Positions 4,968 to 5,567 of a stretch of DNA of 5,567 nt are shown one piece after another. The DNA lies in NCBI GenBank assembly GCA_013811645.1, contig JACCUU010000160.1, positions 1-5,567 on the forward strand, read 5' to 3'. Under the pieces are notes generated by a model. That model made no database searches, was not told where the DNA came from, and worked only from the letters and a program-made list of their open reading frames with translations. Made by a program: the position numbers and the translations under genes. Source of the DNA: Actinomycetota bacterium (lineage in GTDB: Bacteria > Actinomycetota > Thermoleophilia > Gaiellales > Gaiellaceae). The stretch's first letter is position 1. Each line of letters begins with the position of its first letter.

Positions 4968-5567
4968 GCGACGACGGATCCGGGGGCGAGCCGGCGCGAG
5001 TCAGCCAGCTCGACCGGGTCAAGCAGGAGTACACGCAGTCCGCCCGCGAGATCCTGGCGCGCTCGATGCGCGGAGTCGCGAAAACGAAGCTGACCCCCGA
5101 CATGCTAACGCTCGCCGGCGTGACGCTGTGTCTCGCCGGAGCAGTGCTCGTCGGATTCGAGGAGCGAAACGAGAAGCTCTTCTTCTGGCTCGGCGGCGCG
5201 CTCTTCGTCGTCGGCTCGGTGGCGGACATCCTGGACGGCGCACTGGCCCGGGCTGCGAGCAAGGGAACAGTCTTCGGCGCGTTCCTCGATGCGACCTTCG
5301 ACCGGCTCGGAGAAGCCGCGATGCTCGCGGCGATCGGCCTCGTCTTCATGCGGGACTCGAACGAGGTCGCATTGGTGGCGACCTTCGCCGCGGTGACCGG
5401 CTCCTTCCTCGTCTCGTACACGCGCGCAAAGGCCGAATCGCTCGGACTGCGCGGAGACGTCGGCTTCGGCTCGCGCGTCGAGCGCGTCGTCCTCATCTCC
5501 GTCGGCCTCGGGCTTGCCCCATGGGGCTTGCTCCAGTGGCCGATCTATCTCCTCGCGGCGATGACGT
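4964..5567 (+). CDS. pgsA: CDP-alcohol phosphatidyltransferase, probable phosphatidylinositol-phosphate synthase, N-terminal 201 aa, truncated by window end
   Basis: This integral membrane enzyme transfers a phosphatidyl group from CDP-diacylglycerol to an alcohol. The full signature DGX2ARX8GX3DX3D is present: DG at 91-92, AR at 95-96, G105, D109 and D113, with D88 completing the four metal-binding aspartates. Upstream LTPDMLTLAGVTLCLAGA (43-60) and downstream SYTRAKAESLGLRGDVGF (151-168) followed by RVERV (171-175) resemble actinobacterial phosphatidylinositol-phosphate synthases, which use inositol 1-phosphate, more than phosphatidylglycerophosphate synthases. That substrate call is inference from remembered sequences. 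The N-terminal 35 or so residues are hydrophilic and cytoplasmic. The ATG at 4964 overlaps the PAP2 stop by 4 bp and has no Shine-Dalgarno, pointing to translational coupling. The C-terminus lies beyond the window. Confidence 0.9.
   Translation, partial: MSDDGSGGEPARVSQLDRVKQEYTQSAREILARSMRGVAKTKLTPDMLTLAGVTLCLAGAVLVGFEERNEKLFFWLGGALFVVGSVADILDGALARAASKGTVFGAFLDATFDRLGEAAMLAAIGLVFMRDSNEVALVATFAAVTGSFLVSYTRAKAESLGLRGDVGFGSRVERVVLISVGLGLAPWGLLQWPIYLLAAMT

Overview
The window is about 5.6 kb of GC-rich, densely packed chromosomal DNA. It most likely comes from an actinobacterium, possibly a deep branch such as Thermoleophilia. The class-level placement is inference. The support is: GC-rich codon use; a CDP-alcohol phosphotransferase whose motifs resemble the actinobacterial phosphatidylinositol-phosphate synthase; several starts with no Shine-Dalgarno (SD) but a -10-like hexamer just upstream (leaderless pattern); and a sigma-B-like promoter on a csbD gene. 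No mobile element, CRISPR array or RNA gene was found.

Layout. The left part reads leftward (minus strand): csbD (1686-1895), a short SRPBCC-like protein (1079-1579), an EamA/DMT transporter (195-1082) and the first 40 codons of dnaK (1-121, running off the edge). The SRPBCC-like gene and the transporter overlap by 4 bp (GTGA), so they are probably translationally coupled. dnaK follows after a 73-bp gap with an imperfect inverted repeat and its own strong SD. Between csbD and the SRPBCC-like gene, two hairpins lie back to back (1635-1662 and 1606-1631).

The centre has moaA on the plus strand (2066-3067), divergent from csbD. MoaA is the radical-SAM enzyme that opens molybdenum-cofactor synthesis. 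The csbD/moaA intergenic region carries a sigma-B-type promoter facing csbD and a GCTGTG/CACAGC repeat cluster next to the moaA start. moaA converges with a second EamA/DMT transporter (3122-4075, minus), and a strong near-palindromic hairpin (3083-3115) separates their 3' ends.

The right part has a plus-strand pair: a PAP2-superfamily integral membrane protein (4224-4967) overlapping by ATGA with a CDP-alcohol phosphatidyltransferase (4964 onward, truncated by the window edge). The second resembles actinobacterial phosphatidylinositol-phosphate synthase. The coupling suggests the two act in one membrane-lipid pathway; the PAP2 protein could be the phosphatase or transferase acting on the inositol lipid. 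This is the most interesting hypothesis in the window, but it is inference.

The remaining genes (stress protein, transporters, chaperone, cofactor synthesis) look like ordinary housekeeping neighbours.
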